Below, one piece after another: positions 1 through 6,485 of a DNA stretch of 7,990 bases. The translations under genes were made by a program, and so were the position numbers. Below the pieces are notes generated by a model. That model was given only the letters and a program-made list of their open reading frames with translations. It had not been told where the DNA came from and did not search any database. Source of the DNA: an uncultured Lachnospiraceae bacterium (lineage in GTDB: Bacteria; Bacillota; Clostridia; Lachnospirales; Lachnospiraceae); contig CAJTZB010000119.1 in NCBI GenBank assembly GCA_910583815.1, positions 1-7,990 of the forward strand, written 5' to 3'. How positions within the stretch are numbered: position 1 is the first letter of the stretch; each line of letters opens with the position of its first letter.

Positions 1-879
1 GAGAAAAAATGTTGCTTTTTCTCCTGCCTGTAAACAACATTCCGGAAATACAAGTGCACCAACCGTTTCATATCCGTCCAAATATGTCCCCACAGGCGAT
101 AGGTTCAGCTCTCCATAGACTGCTGCCGGATGTGTGAAGCTCCCACCCTCTCCAATGAAATCTTCCACAGCCGGAACTGTCCCAACCGGCGGCACTCCGC
201 CCTCGCCTGCTCCATAGACATAGTATGTAATTTTGTTTTTCTTATGCCCACGCTCGTCAAATGTCAGCGTCGGCGTAATTTCTACACCATAGTCAGAAGT
301 TTTCGTCCGGTGCAGCAGTGAAGTTACATGTCTGTGATCCCTGATGTTGTCCGCAGAACGTGCATACATCGGAATTGCGGCTATCGGAACAAAATTGCAT
401 GCCTTGCTGCCTGTATTCTTTATCGTCACAAGCATCGCTTCCGTGTCCGGATACTCCACCGGCACAAAAGAAGTGATTTCAGATGACAGCCCATACTTTC
501 TGCTCCGCCGTCTTACCGTCTGCCACATAAAACCTGCAAGCAGTTCCGTCTGTTCCTCAAATTCGGTTCCTCGCTCTGCTTCCTGCTCCGCCGAAACACC
601 GGCAGCCGACCATGCCTTTCCTTTCTGTCCGTCTATAAAACGGCACCAGAAGTTTCTTGTACTGCGATTGTTATGCAGGTTTTCTGCACTGACCGGCTCA
701 AGCAGAAACGTATTCTGATCCTTCTTGGCGTCCCCTGAAAGAAGCGGCGTTAAGGACGATTTGATACCGGCAGCCCCTCCTGCATGTTCTCCTGCAATCG
801 GAAAATACAGATAGCTGATGTTCTGTGGCTGTTCTATCCGAAAGCTTCCATGTTCATCCATAAATTCTATTTGGCTCAT
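1..879 (-). CDS. GH94-family phosphorylase, probable laminaribiose phosphorylase (N-terminal part only)
   Basis: The frame is open for 293 codons from an ATG at 879-877 to the left edge, so the C-terminal half is missing. The visible part corresponds to the N-terminal beta-sandwich domain of GH94 (old GT36) inverting phosphorylases. Motifs that look familiar from that group are FLLEPVSAENLHNNRSTRNF (59-78), where the chain enters the conserved core, and ARSADNIRDHRHVTSLLHR (173-191). The general-acid Asp and phosphate-binding residues would lie outside the window. I recall these N-terminal motifs from laminaribiose phosphorylases of the Paenibacillus/Acholeplasma type. Such enzymes cleave laminaribiose plus phosphate to glucose 1-phosphate and glucose in the cytoplasm. 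The gene starts 16 nt after the LacI stop, so it is co-transcribed. Membership of GH94 is likely; the exact disaccharide specificity is inferred from the neighbours. Cellobiose or another beta-glucobiose is the alternative. Confidence 0.75.
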   Translation of the reverse strand, partial: MSQIEFMDEHGSFRIEQPQNISYLYFPIAGEHAGGAAGIKSSLTPLLSGDAKKDQNTFLLEPVSAENLHNNRSTRNFWCRFIDGQKGKAWSAAGVSAEQEAERGTEFEEQTELLAGFMWQTVRRRSRKYGLSSEITSFVPVEYPDTEAMLVTIKNTGSKACNFVPIAAIPMYARSADNIRDHRHVTSLLHRTKTSDYGVEITPTLTFDERGHKKNKITYYVYGAGEGGVPPVGTVPAVEDFIGEGGSFTHPAAVYGELNLSPVGTYLDGYETVGALVFPECCLQAGEKATFFL

Positions 880-885
880 GATCTG

Positions 886-890
886 CTCCT
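886..890 (-). promoter_or_regulatory. Ribosome binding site of the GH94 gene
   Basis: The minus strand reads AGGAG (within AAAGGAG), six nt before the ATG at 879. It fixes the start of a gene that runs off the window, and it lies entirely in the 16-nt gap after the regulator's TAG. Confidence 0.8.
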
Positions 891-895
891 TTCCT

Positions 896-1894
896 CTACA
901 GTTTTGGCCTGCAGGAATCTCTGACAATCAGCGCAGGCGCCAGCTTCACCTTTGTTCCGGCAGGCTCGCCTTCCTTTCGGATCATACGAATTAGCTCCAA
1001 TGCACTTTTTGTACCCATTTCAGTCACCGGGTTTTCTACCGTAGTCAGACCAGGATTGTAATACTGTGCCATCTGGATATTGTCAAAGCCTACAACGCTT
1101 ATGTCATCCGGCACGCTGATTCCCACAGTAGACAGTGCGCGGATGCAGCCCCATGCCATTTCATCGTTCGCACAGAAAAACGCATCCGGCAGTTTTACTC
1201 CACGGTAAAACAGCTGGCGCATCTCACTGAATGCAATCGCATCTTCAAAAAATCCATGCAGGATTACATCCTGCTCAAACGGAAGCTCATACTTGTTCAG
1301 CACGTCTAAGTATGCCTGATAGCGTTCTTTGTTGTCCGTACAATCAATTCCATGAATATAACCAATGCGGCGGTGTCCTTGTTTTACAAGATACTCCATC
1401 ATCTGCACTGCCCCGGTGTAATTATCTGCGGTCACGCTTGATATGTATTCACCTTCCTGTACACGGTCCAAAAATACCATTGGCAGATTTGTCTTTGCAA
1501 TCCGCTTGATATGCTCGTTTTTCAGAGATTCATTCATAATCAGCGCACCTTCCACACCAGAAGAAACAATCATTCCATAGACTTCTTCGCTCGTGTTTTC
1601 GTTGCTGACATGCACGCTCAGCACATATCCTGCCTCTTTGCACTGCAAATGAACCGCCTGCGTCAGCTGACGGTAATAATCTCCTTGAATACTGGAGAGA
1701 AATAGGCCAATCGTATTCTTTTTATTTGTCTTTAATGTCCTGGCATTGTAATTCGGCACATATCCAAGCTTCTCTATCACATCCAGCACCCTCGCCTTTG
1801 TTTCTGTGCTGACGTTATTTACGTTATTAATAACATTTGATACCGTTGAAATTGCCACCTTTGCCTCTCGTGCCACATCTTTAATTGTTACCAT
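896..1894 (-). CDS. LacI/GalR-family transcriptional regulator
   Basis: A full-length 332-residue LacI-family repressor. The N-terminal helix-turn-helix covers residues 3-23 (TIKDVAREAKVAISTVSNVI), with the recognition helix around 15-23. It is followed by helix 3 and the hinge helix NARTLKT (50-56), whose L54 aligns with the minor-groove Leu54 of PurR. Residues from about 61 onward form the periplasmic-binding-protein-like effector domain. Its typical landmarks are FLDR (141-144), GHRRIGYI (173-180), R191 near the usual ligand-contact Arg, CANDEMAWG (241-249) and VGFDN (268-272). The start at 1894 has GGAGA eight nt upstream. The gene lies 24 nt after the large phosphorylase and 16 nt before the GH94 gene, so it is inside the operon and probably controls it in response to a beta-glucan-derived sugar. 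Operator and effector cannot be read from the sequence. Confidence 0.95.
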   Translation of the reverse strand: MVTIKDVAREAKVAISTVSNVINNVNNVSTETKARVLDVIEKLGYVPNYNARTLKTNKKNTIGLFLSSIQGDYYRQLTQAVHLQCKEAGYVLSVHVSNENTSEEVYGMIVSSGVEGALIMNESLKNEHIKRIAKTNLPMVFLDRVQEGEYISSVTADNYTGAVQMMEYLVKQGHRRIGYIHGIDCTDNKERYQAYLDVLNKYELPFEQDVILHGFFEDAIAFSEMRQLFYRGVKLPDAFFCANDEMAWGCIRALSTVGISVPDDISVVGFDNIQMAQYYNPGLTTVENPVTEMGTKSALELIRMIRKEGEPAGTKVKLAPALIVRDSCRPKL

Positions 1895-1918
1895 GCCTTT
1901 TCTCTCCAGTCCTTTTCA

Positions 1919-4900
1919 TTAGCTAAGCAATGCTTCGATTTTTATAATCTTGCCGCTTCTTAAGTCCAATGCCTGTTGCTCATCCAAACAGTCCCCGGAC
2001 ACCTCTTCTTCTCTTTTGTTTGTCTTTGCCGCATCATAATACAGCCGGATGCTTTCTATTTTTGCCGCTCCTTCGCCAAAAGTCGCTTTCCTTTCCGGAT
2101 TCCGGTAAATGACACGGCAGCCGGACAACAGAGTAAATGCCGCCTCGCCCTGCTCATCAAACAGCCATCCTGCCAGCTTTGGCGCAAGCGTAAATGAAAG
2201 CCCGCCCTCCTTCATCACAAAGCCTCCGTCACCAAGAAACATCCGAATCCACATAGAAATCATTTCGGTTGTAGAGCCGCTGAGCCTTGCAACAAAACCT
2301 CTGCCATGTACTTTTTCATCCGGATTAGCAGAAGAGGCAAGGAAAGAAGAATTCTCCAATGTGCTTCTTCCATAAACCTCCGGTGCCTGAAACGGAATCA
2401 GAGCATCCTTCATTGCAGCATAGTATTCCTCTGTCAGACCGGAACAAAGCAGTCCAAGAAGATATTTGTATTCCATATGCAGGAAAATGCTTTCTCTCTC
2501 CAGCCAGCCTGGCGTGAACGCACGCACTCTGCCGTGTTCCATTGAAATATGTTCAATGGAGCCGGATGTTTTGTACATCTTAAGCTTACTGTCATAAATA
2601 TCGCTCTGAAGGATTGCCTCATGCATCTCCTTCTTTTCTTTTCTATGCCCGCTTCTGCAGGAAAGCATCCTTGCAGGACCCTCCAAAAACGGCGGTACGA
2701 CATGGCAGGCAAACTCCGTAACCTTTACTCCAGGCAATCCATAAGGAGTAATATACGAGGTACCGTCTTCATTTTTCCTCTCTTCATAGGCAGTTGCCTC
2801 ATAAGTAAAATAAGTCGGCAAAATTCCGTTTCCAAGCTTCCATGCCTTCTCAATACCCTGCTCCACAACAGCAAGGCATCCGCTTATCAGGTGTTTTAGC
2901 TCTGCAAGCGCTATCTTTGAAACATCTCCTGTCAATTCTGCCTCTATCTCTGCCCTGAACTGTTCTCTTAAATCAGCCGCCTGTTCCCAATAGCCGAATG
3001 TACCAAGCACATCTCGTTTGGAAAGAAGCTCTGTCAGCCTTTTCAGCAAAGAAGCCAGTTCGCATGGAAGCTCCGTCTGTTCCGGTATTCCTTGTTCAGA
3101 AAGGCTTTCCTCCAAAAATGTAAGCAGACGTGCCAGTTCTAATGTTTCTGGCATTCCACTTCCAAACAGCCCCGGAAGCCCATTCATTGCATCATTCCAG
3201 CCCGGCTTTCCGCCTTCCATTTCAACGCCCATGCCTTCTTGGTCAAGCAGCAGAAACTTGTTTGCTGCCAATGTGAGCAGCTTTCCAAGCAGTGTTGTTG
3301 TCAGATAATTTCCTTTTTTATCCTTTAGCCAGTTTGTACCGCCTGCAACAAAGCCTTCTTTTTTCTCTTTTTCCTTACTATGGTAAAGCGATCCGTACTG
3401 CCTGACTTTTCCTTTGCTCAGTACATAGGTTTCCTTTCTTGGCCTTACGATACCAACACTGTCATAGTAGCGGTAATCGTTCCTGCCAAACAGCAGCTCC
3501 TGCTTTTTATCCGGAAAAATGAGCAGATAATTTTCTATCAGGTCCATCAGGTAATCCCAATGATCGCTCCAGTAGCCTTCTCCGAATCCTGCCTCTAACT
3601 GTTCTTCCGAAAGCCCAAGCAGCTTATTGACAAGTGCCTCTTCATCCTTTATCGGAATCGCATGCTCCGCGATTACCGTACATGCCTGCCCTGGCGTAAA
3701 TGCCCCTGCAAGCAGTTTGTTTAATGGTACAAGTACCTCTTTTCCTGCCTCTTCTGATAAATTCTCCACAAGCAGCTCTTCTGCTTTTTCCTTGTTCTCT
3801 TCTTTTATCCGAAATGTACAAGGACGGATTTCTAACGGATTGTAGCCATCCATCTGCACAAAGCTGAAAAAGCTCCATATATTGAAGTCCCCAACCTCCG
3901 GATGGAAAAATACATCACTTCTCCTGTTCTGACACACATCGCGGAAATTCCCATTTCCTTGTGAGAAATATTCTCCTGCAATTGAGAAAAAGTTATAGTC
4001 ACGTTCCGGGTCCCCATGCTTTCTGCTGAACAGATGCACAACAGAATTTTTTTCTCCAGAGCGGAACACATATGGATAGCCGCCTCGCAGGAAATTGTCC
4101 AAATAACACTGTTCCATATACTGGTCAAATACCGGACTTGATGTAGCCGTTGCCACATCACCCACCAGCTTCTTTGCAAGCTCTGCAGCCTCTAAGGATT
4201 TCTTCTCCGCATAGCCTTTCGTGCAGAACAGTTTTGCCGTCTCATTCAGCTGCTCCGTTGTGCCTGCATATCCGATGTAAGAAGTAAACATATGGCTTTC
4301 GCTTGGTGCAAGTTCTGCCTCAAAACACGTAAATCCACATGGCACTTTGTTTGCAAAGCACTGTTTTTTTGTCTGCACGCCCTGCAATCCTTCTTCCAAA
4401 AAGACAACAGGAGTCACAAGCGAAGTCTCATAAGAAAAGATTGTCTCTACATCATAAACGACCGGCTGCAGCTTTCCGTCTGAGACGGTGCAGTAAAAAT
4501 ATCCTCCCTTGATTTCCGAAACCTCTGCAGAATCGTCACTAGAAGCACGCATCGTATAATATGGTGCATTCTGGTCTAAATTTTTGATTTCTGTCCAGCT
4601 CTTAAACAGATTGGACATTTCTTTAAATGCACCATTTTGTATGCCATAAGGAATAATTTTAGGAAGTCCGTCCACACCTTCCAAACGTATATTTTTTTCT
4701 GAAATGTTTTTCAGTTCAACAATCCGGACAAGTGCTCCAATGCTCTCTGTCGGCAGCACAAAATAGCTGACTCTGATCTGAACCCCATGCTCTTCATTAA
4801 CTTCCTCAAGCATCAGGCGATTCTTCTCCACGCACATCGTCCGCTTTCCTTCTGTATGGTAAGTACAGAAAGGCTCAAAATAGTTCCCATTGCTGCGTAA

Positions 4901-5143
4901 AAACGTACGGAAACCTTTGACTGCCGTATTCTCATAAGCGGTATTTGCCGGATTGAATTCCATAATTGCATTGCCTTTATGATGAATACCAAAACTGTTG
5001 ATTCCTTGCCCTCTGTTTGTATAGAACACCCAAAGTGGTATTCCCTTTACCCCTGCAAGTCCCGGAAGAAAGCTGGAAAATGCAGGGAGTTTTTCATAGT
5101 CCTGAAAAAAGAATTTTTCGCCCTCTAATTTATATTTGCCCAT
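1919..5143 (-). CDS. Large beta-1,3-glucan phosphorylase-like enzyme (GH161/GH149 type, GH94 clan)
   Basis: A 1074-residue protein without signal peptide or membrane segment, hence cytoplasmic. The N-terminal part has FSSFLPGLAGVKGIPLWVFY (22-41), NRGQGINSFGI (43-53) and IMEFNPANTAY (60-70), which I associate with the long phosphorylases of GH149/GH161. An (alpha/alpha)6-barrel region follows, containing GWND (648-651) in KPGWNDAMNGLPG. D651 sits where GH94-clan enzymes carry the general acid. RGFVARLSGSTTEM (948-961) looks like the phosphate-binding segment. Such enzymes reversibly release glucose 1-phosphate from the non-reducing end of beta-1,3-gluco-oligosaccharides. The adjacent GH16 glucanase and GH94 gene support beta-1,3 specificity. 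The length is far above the roughly 800 residues of cellobiose phosphorylase. I chose ATG 5143 because AGGAG lies five nt upstream; an upstream in-frame ATG at 5203 has no such site, and the codons between overlap a hairpin. Alternatives are GH149, GH94 1,2-beta-oligoglucan phosphorylase or cellodextrin phosphorylase; family is fairly sure, linkage less so. Confidence 0.82.
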   Translation of the reverse strand: MGKYKLEGEKFFFQDYEKLPAFSSFLPGLAGVKGIPLWVFYTNRGQGINSFGIHHKGNAIMEFNPANTAYENTAVKGFRTFLRSNGNYFEPFCTYHTEGKRTMCVEKNRLMLEEVNEEHGVQIRVSYFVLPTESIGALVRIVELKNISEKNIRLEGVDGLPKIIPYGIQNGAFKEMSNLFKSWTEIKNLDQNAPYYTMRASSDDSAEVSEIKGGYFYCTVSDGKLQPVVYDVETIFSYETSLVTPVVFLEEGLQGVQTKKQCFANKVPCGFTCFEAELAPSESHMFTSYIGYAGTTEQLNETAKLFCTKGYAEKKSLEAAELAKKLVGDVATATSSPVFDQYMEQCYLDNFLRGGYPYVFRSGEKNSVVHLFSRKHGDPERDYNFFSIAGEYFSQGNGNFRDVCQNRRSDVFFHPEVGDFNIWSFFSFVQMDGYNPLEIRPCTFRIKEENKEKAEELLVENLSEEAGKEVLVPLNKLLAGAFTPGQACTVIAEHAIPIKDEEALVNKLLGLSEEQLEAGFGEGYWSDHWDYLMDLIENYLLIFPDKKQELLFGRNDYRYYDSVGIVRPRKETYVLSKGKVRQYGSLYHSKEKEKKEGFVAGGTNWLKDKKGNYLTTTLLGKLLTLAANKFLLLDQEGMGVEMEGGKPGWNDAMNGLPGLFGSGMPETLELARLLTFLEESLSEQGIPEQTELPCELASLLKRLTELLSKRDVLGTFGYWEQAADLREQFRAEIEAELTGDVSKIALAELKHLISGCLAVVEQGIEKAWKLGNGILPTYFTYEATAYEERKNEDGTSYITPYGLPGVKVTEFACHVVPPFLEGPARMLSCRSGHRKEKKEMHEAILQSDIYDSKLKMYKTSGSIEHISMEHGRVRAFTPGWLERESIFLHMEYKYLLGLLCSGLTEEYYAAMKDALIPFQAPEVYGRSTLENSSFLASSANPDEKVHGRGFVARLSGSTTEMISMWIRMFLGDGGFVMKEGGLSFTLAPKLAGWLFDEQGEAAFTLLSGCRVIYRNPERKATFGEGAAKIESIRLYYDAAKTNKREEEVSGDCLDEQQALDLRSGKIIKIEALLS

Positions 5144-5148
5144 AGACT

Positions 5149-5153
5149 CTCCT
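5149..5153 (-). promoter_or_regulatory. Ribosome binding site that decides the phosphorylase start
   Basis: AGGAG on the minus strand, five nt before the ATG at 5143. It selects this codon over the in-frame ATGs at 5203 and 5176. The latter lies inside the loop of the hairpin at 5165-5189. Confidence 0.8.
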
Positions 5154-5164
5154 ATTTTAGTACC

Positions 5165-5189
5165 GCAACGCACCATAGGTGCGTTTTGC
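5165..5189 (-). promoter_or_regulatory. Hairpin just upstream of the phosphorylase ribosome binding site
   Basis: AACGCACC (5167-5174) and GGTGCGTT (5178-5185) form a perfect 8-bp inverted repeat around ATA. GC/GC at 5165-5166 and 5188-5189 extends it across a two-base bulge. In the transcript it ends about 13 nt before the AGGAG. No T-run follows on the minus strand, so it does not look like a terminator. It could shape translation initiation or mRNA stability, or be a DNA operator dyad; the sequence alone does not decide. Confidence 0.6.
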
Positions 5190-5285
5190 CACTCCCGGCA
5201 CACTTTGACCGCAGCACAGGTTTCCGTTCGCTTTCTGCGTCCGGAAACCGAGCTGTGTGCCGTTCGGGCTGCTGCTGATTTCTAG
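5183..5285 (-). repeat. Structured repeat, copy A (downstream copy, decayed outer helix)
   Basis: Read on the minus strand, it begins CTAGAAATCAGC (5285-5274), as copy B begins CTAAAAATCAGC. By hand count, 45 of the first 58 positions match copy B without gaps. The inner helix is GGTTTCCG/CGGAAACC (5219-5226 with 5242-5249 on the plus strand). The middle helix is CGGCACAC/GTGTGCCG (5196-5203 with 5255-5262). The apical loop contains the shared 14 nt at 5228-5241, read GACGCAGAAAGCGA on the minus strand. The outermost helix of copy B has no intact counterpart here, so the left boundary is uncertain; I set it from the 103-nt period. No U-tract follows, so it is not a typical terminator. Confidence 0.7.
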
Positions 5286-5388
5286 TTCCGCAATAACCCT
5301 ACCAACACACATCCTCTAGATGGATTTGCATCGCTTTCTGCGTCTGCAAATCCATCTGTGTGTTATGCGGGTTATTGCTGATTTTTAG
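5286..5388 (-). repeat. Structured repeat, copy B (complete long hairpin)
   Basis: A long, nearly continuous hairpin in three helices. The outer helix is GCAATAACCC (5290-5299) with GGGTTATTGC (5369-5378). The middle helix is AACACACA (5304-5311) with TGTGTGTT (5357-5364). The inner helix is GATGGATTTGCA (5319-5330) with TGCAAATCCATC (5345-5356). A 7-nt bulge (5312-5318) interrupts the low-coordinate arm. The apical loop (5331-5344) equals that of copy A and can itself form a CGC/GCG mini-stem around AGAAA. The unit begins on the minus strand at 5388 with CTAAAAATCAGC, so its first bases contain the TAA of the GH16 gene. The structure is certain as a base-pairing pattern; its role is unknown. 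Confidence 0.8.
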
Positions 5389-6371
5389 TCTTCTCCTGCC
5401 AATGCCGTGATTTCTTTGCTTTGATACACTCTGACATAGTCCACAATAAACTGCTGTGGATAAATGGTTTCATCCACGCCCTTCGCTCCGCCCCAGTCGC
5501 CGCCGACTGCAAAGTTAATCAGCAGGTGCATTTCTTTATCAAACGGCCATTCTTTATAAGTCGGCTGACTCTTGTACTTTGTCGGTTCAAAGCGGAAGTA
5601 TTCTTCTCCGTCCATAGAGATGATAATTTTGTCCGGCAGCCACTCCAGCGTATAGACATGAAATTCTTCGCTTACACCTTCGGTTTTTACGGACGCGGTT
5701 TTCTGTGTCCCTATGGAATGATAGTAGCTTTTTGTATGAACCGAACCATGAATCCGGTCCTGATCGTAGCCGACATGTTCCATAATGTCGATTTCGCCGG
5801 AAGCCGGCCAGTCGCCATACTTCCATCCGGTTGGGAGCATCCAGATAGCAGGCCATGTGCCGACTCCGCTAGGGAGCTTGGCGCAGACTTCAATTTTTCC
5901 GTACAGCCAGTCGCCTTTTCCTCTTGAAACAAGCCTTGTTGAAGTATAATCCCTTGACCCTTTTTCTTCTTTTCTTGCCTCAATAATTAAGACACCGTCC
6001 TTGACAGAAACATTATCCCCTGCTGTATAATATTGAAGCTCGTTGTTGCCCCAGCCGGAGCCGCCGGTGTCATAGCCCCATTTTGTATCGTCAGGAGCAC
6101 CCTCATAATCAAATTCATCCGACCAGACAAGTTCATAGGTCAGGGAATCATAATCATACTCATAACCGACTGCCTTGACTTCTTCCGGTGCCGGGGTCTG
6201 TATCGTCGATGGGTCTACATAGGCATCCGATACGACTGTCCCGACACGGTAGCCGCTTGCCGGAGTCGGGGGCAGGGTTGGAGTATCTGCCACTTCTTTG
6301 CTTTTACAGCCTGCCATCGCAAACATCGCCGCCATTGCTGCCATCAAAATCCACAACTGTTTCTTTCTCAT
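5385..6371 (-). CDS. GH16 endo-beta-1,3-glucanase (laminarinase-like) lipoprotein
   Basis: A 328-residue secreted enzyme. Residues 1-22 are a lipoprotein signal: MRKK, a hydrophobic Met/Ala stretch, then lipobox MAGC with the acylated Cys22. A Pro/Thr-rich tether (about 23-70) leads to one GH16 domain (about 76-316). Landmarks are LVWSDEFDY (81-89), GWGNNELQYYT (106-116), GTWPAIWMLP (171-180) and GEIDIMEH (192-199). The last carries the bulged laminarinase-type ExDxxE site: E193 nucleophile, D195 helper, E198 acid/base. INFAVGGDWGG (285-295) and FIVDYVRVYQ (308-317) complete the fold. It should cut beta-1,3-glucan, or mixed-linkage glucan, at the outer face of the membrane and feed oligosaccharides to the importer encoded upstream. 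No carbohydrate-binding module or cell-wall anchor is attached. Cys163 occupies a place where I usually expect Arg (EVRAKLPSG). The ATG at 6371 has GGAGG four nt upstream (6376-6380). Confidence in GH16 is high; the exact substrate is inferred. Confidence 0.95.
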   Translation of the reverse strand: MRKKQLWILMAAMAAMFAMAGCKSKEVADTPTLPPTPASGYRVGTVVSDAYVDPSTIQTPAPEEVKAVGYEYDYDSLTYELVWSDEFDYEGAPDDTKWGYDTGGSGWGNNELQYYTAGDNVSVKDGVLIIEARKEEKGSRDYTSTRLVSRGKGDWLYGKIEVCAKLPSGVGTWPAIWMLPTGWKYGDWPASGEIDIMEHVGYDQDRIHGSVHTKSYYHSIGTQKTASVKTEGVSEEFHVYTLEWLPDKIIISMDGEEYFRFEPTKYKSQPTYKEWPFDKEMHLLINFAVGGDWGGAKGVDETIYPQQFIVDYVRVYQSKEITALAGED

Positions 6372-6424
6372 AATTCCTCCAATTTCCGAGTGAAAAGAAT
6401 ACCTTCATTTTGGCATTCGCTCTG

Positions 6425-6446
6425 TCTGCGGACTTTGGTCCGCAGA
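6425..6446 (-). promoter_or_regulatory. Perfect 9-bp hairpin between the permease and GH16 genes
   Basis: TCTGCGGAC (6425-6433) pairs with GTCCGCAGA (6438-6446) around a 4-nt loop. TTTGG (6410-6414, approximately) and CCAAA (6448-6452) could extend it across a bulge. No T-run follows on the minus strand. It sits between the membrane-protein genes and the secreted enzyme gene, where such hairpins may block 3' exonucleases or set relative expression. The function is inferred. Confidence 0.55.
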
Positions 6447-6460
6447 TCCAAATCCGCAGC

Positions 6461-6480
6461 GGAAAAACTGAAAGTTTTCC
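6461..6480. other. Second hairpin directly after the permease stop codon
   Basis: GGAAAAACT (6461-6469) pairs with AGTTTTCC (6473-6480), with one unpaired A and a 3-nt loop. On the plus strand it is followed by TGTTTTTATT, like a Rho-independent terminator, but no plus-strand gene reads into it. On the minus strand it lies five nt after the permease TAA and is followed by GCTGCGG, so it would not stop the operon transcript. It could act as an mRNA 3'-end stabiliser or stop antisense transcription. Confidence 0.4.
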
Positions 6481-6485
6481 TGTTT

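Noticed and set aside
1823..1834. 12-bp palindrome GTTATTAATAAC inside the regulator gene as an autoregulatory operator
   Set aside because: It lacks the central CG usual for LacI-family operators and follows from AT-rich codons of an Asn/Val-rich stretch (VINNVNNV).
3642..4179. Minus-strand open frames overlapping the phosphorylase in another register
   Set aside because: They lie wholly inside the intact 1074-residue gene, have no ribosome binding site that I can see and no familiar domain.
5152..5160. TAAAAT as a -10 box for a promoter before the phosphorylase
   Set aside because: There is no acceptable -35 hexamer at 16-18 nt, and transcription would start inside the ribosome binding site.
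5144..5203. N-terminal 20-codon extension of the phosphorylase starting at the ATG at 5203
   Set aside because: No ribosome binding site precedes 5203. The extension overlaps a hairpin and reaches into repeat copy A, while ATG 5143 has AGGAG at ideal spacing and begins the recognisable protein.
5196..5388. CRISPR-like array from the two repeats
   Set aside because: There are only two units, each a long self-complementary hairpin, with no spacers and no cas genes.
5421..5927. Long plus-strand open frame of 168 codons opposite the GH16 gene
   Set aside because: It is antisense to a clear, catalytically intact GH16 gene and encodes nothing recognisable. The other plus-strand frames at 344-718, 2109-2375 and 6033-6608 are the same kind of shadow.
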